49,799 nucleotides of DNA from Neelides folsomi. Taxonomy: Eukaryota; Arthropoda; Collembola; Neelipleona; Neelidae. Position numbers and translations under genes: made by a program. Below are positions 48,000 to 49,799 of the stretch, piece after piece. How positions within the stretch are numbered: the first letter of the stretch is position 1; every line of letters starts with the position of its first letter. Below the pieces are notes generated by a model. That model had not been told where the DNA came from. It did not search any database and saw only the letters and a program-made list of their open reading frames with translations. The stretch spans positions 1 to 49,799 of the forward strand of contig JAQGBZ010000428.1 of the NCBI GenBank assembly GCA_034687125.1, written 5' to 3'.

Positions 48000-49799
48000 C
48001 TAATCTTTTGCTGCTGGCCTGACGTCCAAAATGCAGATCCTAGCGACGGGCCTGACGAAGCTCCCGGTTGACGTCTTGACTTCCACGGTCCTGACTCTTC
48101 CGTCCGGTCCAGGGAAAACTTCCACTATCTTCCCCTTAGGCCATGTGTTGCGGGGTGTGTCCGGGCCAAGCAGGAGGACGACGTCACCAACCTTCACCTC
48201 CTTTGCTTCCCCGTGCCACTTCTGTCGACGATTCAGGGCTGGGATGAATTCTCTTGTCCAGCGTCTTCAGAATTGATCCGCCATTTGCTGACAGCGTCGC
48301 CAGCACATCTTGTGAATCATGTCACCAGGGCCGAAAGTTCCAGGCAACTTTTCTCCGCTCGATGATCCCAAAAGGAAGTGGTTCGGGGTGAGGGCTTCAA
48401 AATCGTCCGGGTCACTGGAGACAAAGGTTAGCGGGTGTCCGTTCACCGTTCCTTCGGCCTCCACAAGCAGCGTCCGAAGCGTCTCCTCGCTGGGCCCTTG
48501 TTCCCGAAGTGTGGCTGAGAGGGCCACTTTGACGCTCCTCACCATCCGCTCCCAAACTCCTCCCATGTGTGGCGATGCAGGTGGGTTAAAAGTCCATTTT
48601 ATACGCTCACCAATCTTCTTCCACTCCACTCCTTTTGTTGTGAGCTCGTCGTTGATCCGCTGGTCATCCAGTTCCCGGATCGCCTTCTTCAGCTCGTTGT
48701 TGGCTCCGTGGAAGTTAGTCCCATTGTCGGAGCGGATTTCCACCGGAGTACCTCTTCTTCCCATGAATCTCCTCAGGGCCATGATGGCCGAATCAGTGGA
48801 AAGGGAGTTGGCCAACTCCAAATGGACCGCCCTGGTGGCCAGGCAGGTGAAGAGGGCAACGTACCTCTTTTCTCGGCTCCGCTTCACCGTCACTTCCAGG
48901 GGTCCAAAGTAGTCGACACCGGTGTAGGCAAACGGGGTTCCACCAATCAGACGACTTCTCGGCAGTGGCGCCATCTCGGGTATTTTTGATTTGGCTCGAT
49001 GATTCTTACACTTTTGGCAGCGATCCCAAGTCGCTTTCACCGCTGCTCTCATCTGGAGTACCCAAAAACGCTGTCTCACCTCGTTGAGCATCTTCTCATG
49101 ACCGTGATGTCCGCTTTCTACATTAACTTTCTCTAGGAAGAGCCGAGTGTAGGGATGATTTGGATCAAGAATGATGGGGCATCTCACATTCTCTGTCACA
49201 TCCGGGCAATTCGCAGTCCTCCCCTTCACGACGAGAAGATGAGTGGGAGAAAGTACAGGAGAAAGTTTTGCCAGTCGAGATTCTCGCTCCAATGGCCGTC
49301 CCTCATCAATGGCTCTCATCTCCTTACCAAACGAGTCCATTTGACATTGCAGGATCCATCGTCGTTCAGCTTCCTTCACCTCCACCAGAGAAAGTCCATT
49401 TTTGTCATTTTCAACGTTCCCTCCTTTTATCTTCTTCACAAATCGCAAGATCCATGCCGTCGCACGAATTAGTCGATGCCAGGATGAGAATCGAGCAATG
49501 TCCGGAAGGTGAGGATGAATCCCAAGTTGAGTGACTTTCACCGTAGCCGCCACAAACTCCGGCTTCATTTCGAGTTCCTCCGCGTTGAGCTCCTCAAATC
49601 CAACAATTTCCTCCTCGGTGGGCCATTTTCCCTTTGGCCCTAACAGGAAATCCGGTCCCGTGAACCAGCGAGATGATGGAGAAATGTCCGTGTCGGGGCC
49701 GTCCCTGGTAGCATCATCGGCGACGTTCAACTTTGTGGGAATCCAACGCCAGCTGCACAAATCAGTCAATTCCAGGATCTCACCAATCCGATGGGCGAC
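48000..49799 (-). pseudogene. BEL/Pao retrotransposon pol, 3' part (integrase region), decayed
   Basis: The frame enters from the right window edge and stays open to an in-frame TGA at 48269-48267; beyond it the same frame continues to TAG at 48002-48000. In order: end of the RNase H/connection region (CSWRWIPTKLNVADDATRDG), the H2C2 zinc-binding domain (GHHGHEKM ... CQKCKNHRAK), the integrase core with D (GVDYFGPLE), D (RSDNGTNF) and E (MGGVWERMV), and a C-terminal DUF5641-like domain (KVGDVVLLLGPDTPRNTWPK GKIVEVFPG). This architecture is specific to BEL/Pao pol. The internal stop falls between integrase and DUF5641, so this copy probably is inactive. Gag, protease, RT and the 5' LTR lie outside the window. 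The G+C is far above the surrounding genome. Confidence 0.93.

Noticed and set aside
48319..49534. Several plus-strand ORFs of up to 197 codons
   Set aside because: Antisense of the retroelement pol; its integrase motifs on the minus strand account for the sequence.

Overview
This is a eukaryotic nuclear window, almost certainly from an arthropod. Genes are split by short GT-AG introns (mostly 50-400 bp), intergenic DNA is very A+T-rich, and coding exons stand out by higher G+C. The proteins are animal orthologues (Rab10, BTBD7, ZNRF2, lifeguard/GRINA, UCKL1, TMEM55/PIP4P, LPCAT, Amt, FBXO25/32, RPS19BP1), and a BEL/Pao retroelement lies at the right edge. A small-genome hexapod such as a springtail would fit, but that is an inference from composition and intron size. 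There are no operons of bacterial type and no CRISPR. All exon joins below were made by hand from splice consensus, reading phase and family similarity.

Left part (1-18.5 kb): the last two exons of UCKL1 (+), then the lifeguard/TMBIM gene (-) head to head with RAB10 (+). RAB10 is tail to tail with ZNRF2 (-), which is head to head with BTBD7 (+).

Middle (18.7-31.8 kb): an unrecognised coiled-coil protein gene (+) directly follows BTBD7. A newly inferred two-exon gene for a 66-residue single-pass membrane microprotein (+, 22060-22644) follows. Next is an FBXO25/32-type F-box gene (-), divergent from the TMEM55/PIP4P phosphatase gene (+).

Right part (34.0-49.8 kb): an LPCAT-family acyltransferase (-), a stretch with only weak small-gene candidates (38.3-40.3 kb), then RPS19BP1/AROS (+). 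Close behind AROS is a 69-residue two-TM ORF that could share a spliced transcript with it. An ammonium transporter (-) with a MITE-like inverted repeat in one intron comes next. The right end holds mobile-element debris: a HARBI1-like transposase fragment and the 3' part of a decayed BEL/Pao element (-) whose 5' part lies outside the window.

The recognisable genes do not form one pathway. Several are endomembrane genes (Rab10, TMEM55, ZNRF2, LPCAT, lifeguard), but this looks like ordinary gene mixing. I found no convincing new multi-gene system. The most novel items are the 66-aa microprotein, the possible AROS/2-TM dicistronic arrangement with an ATGA stop-start overlap, a 42-nt symmetric cassette exon in the lifeguard gene, and a start codon isolated at the very end of its own exon in the LPCAT gene.
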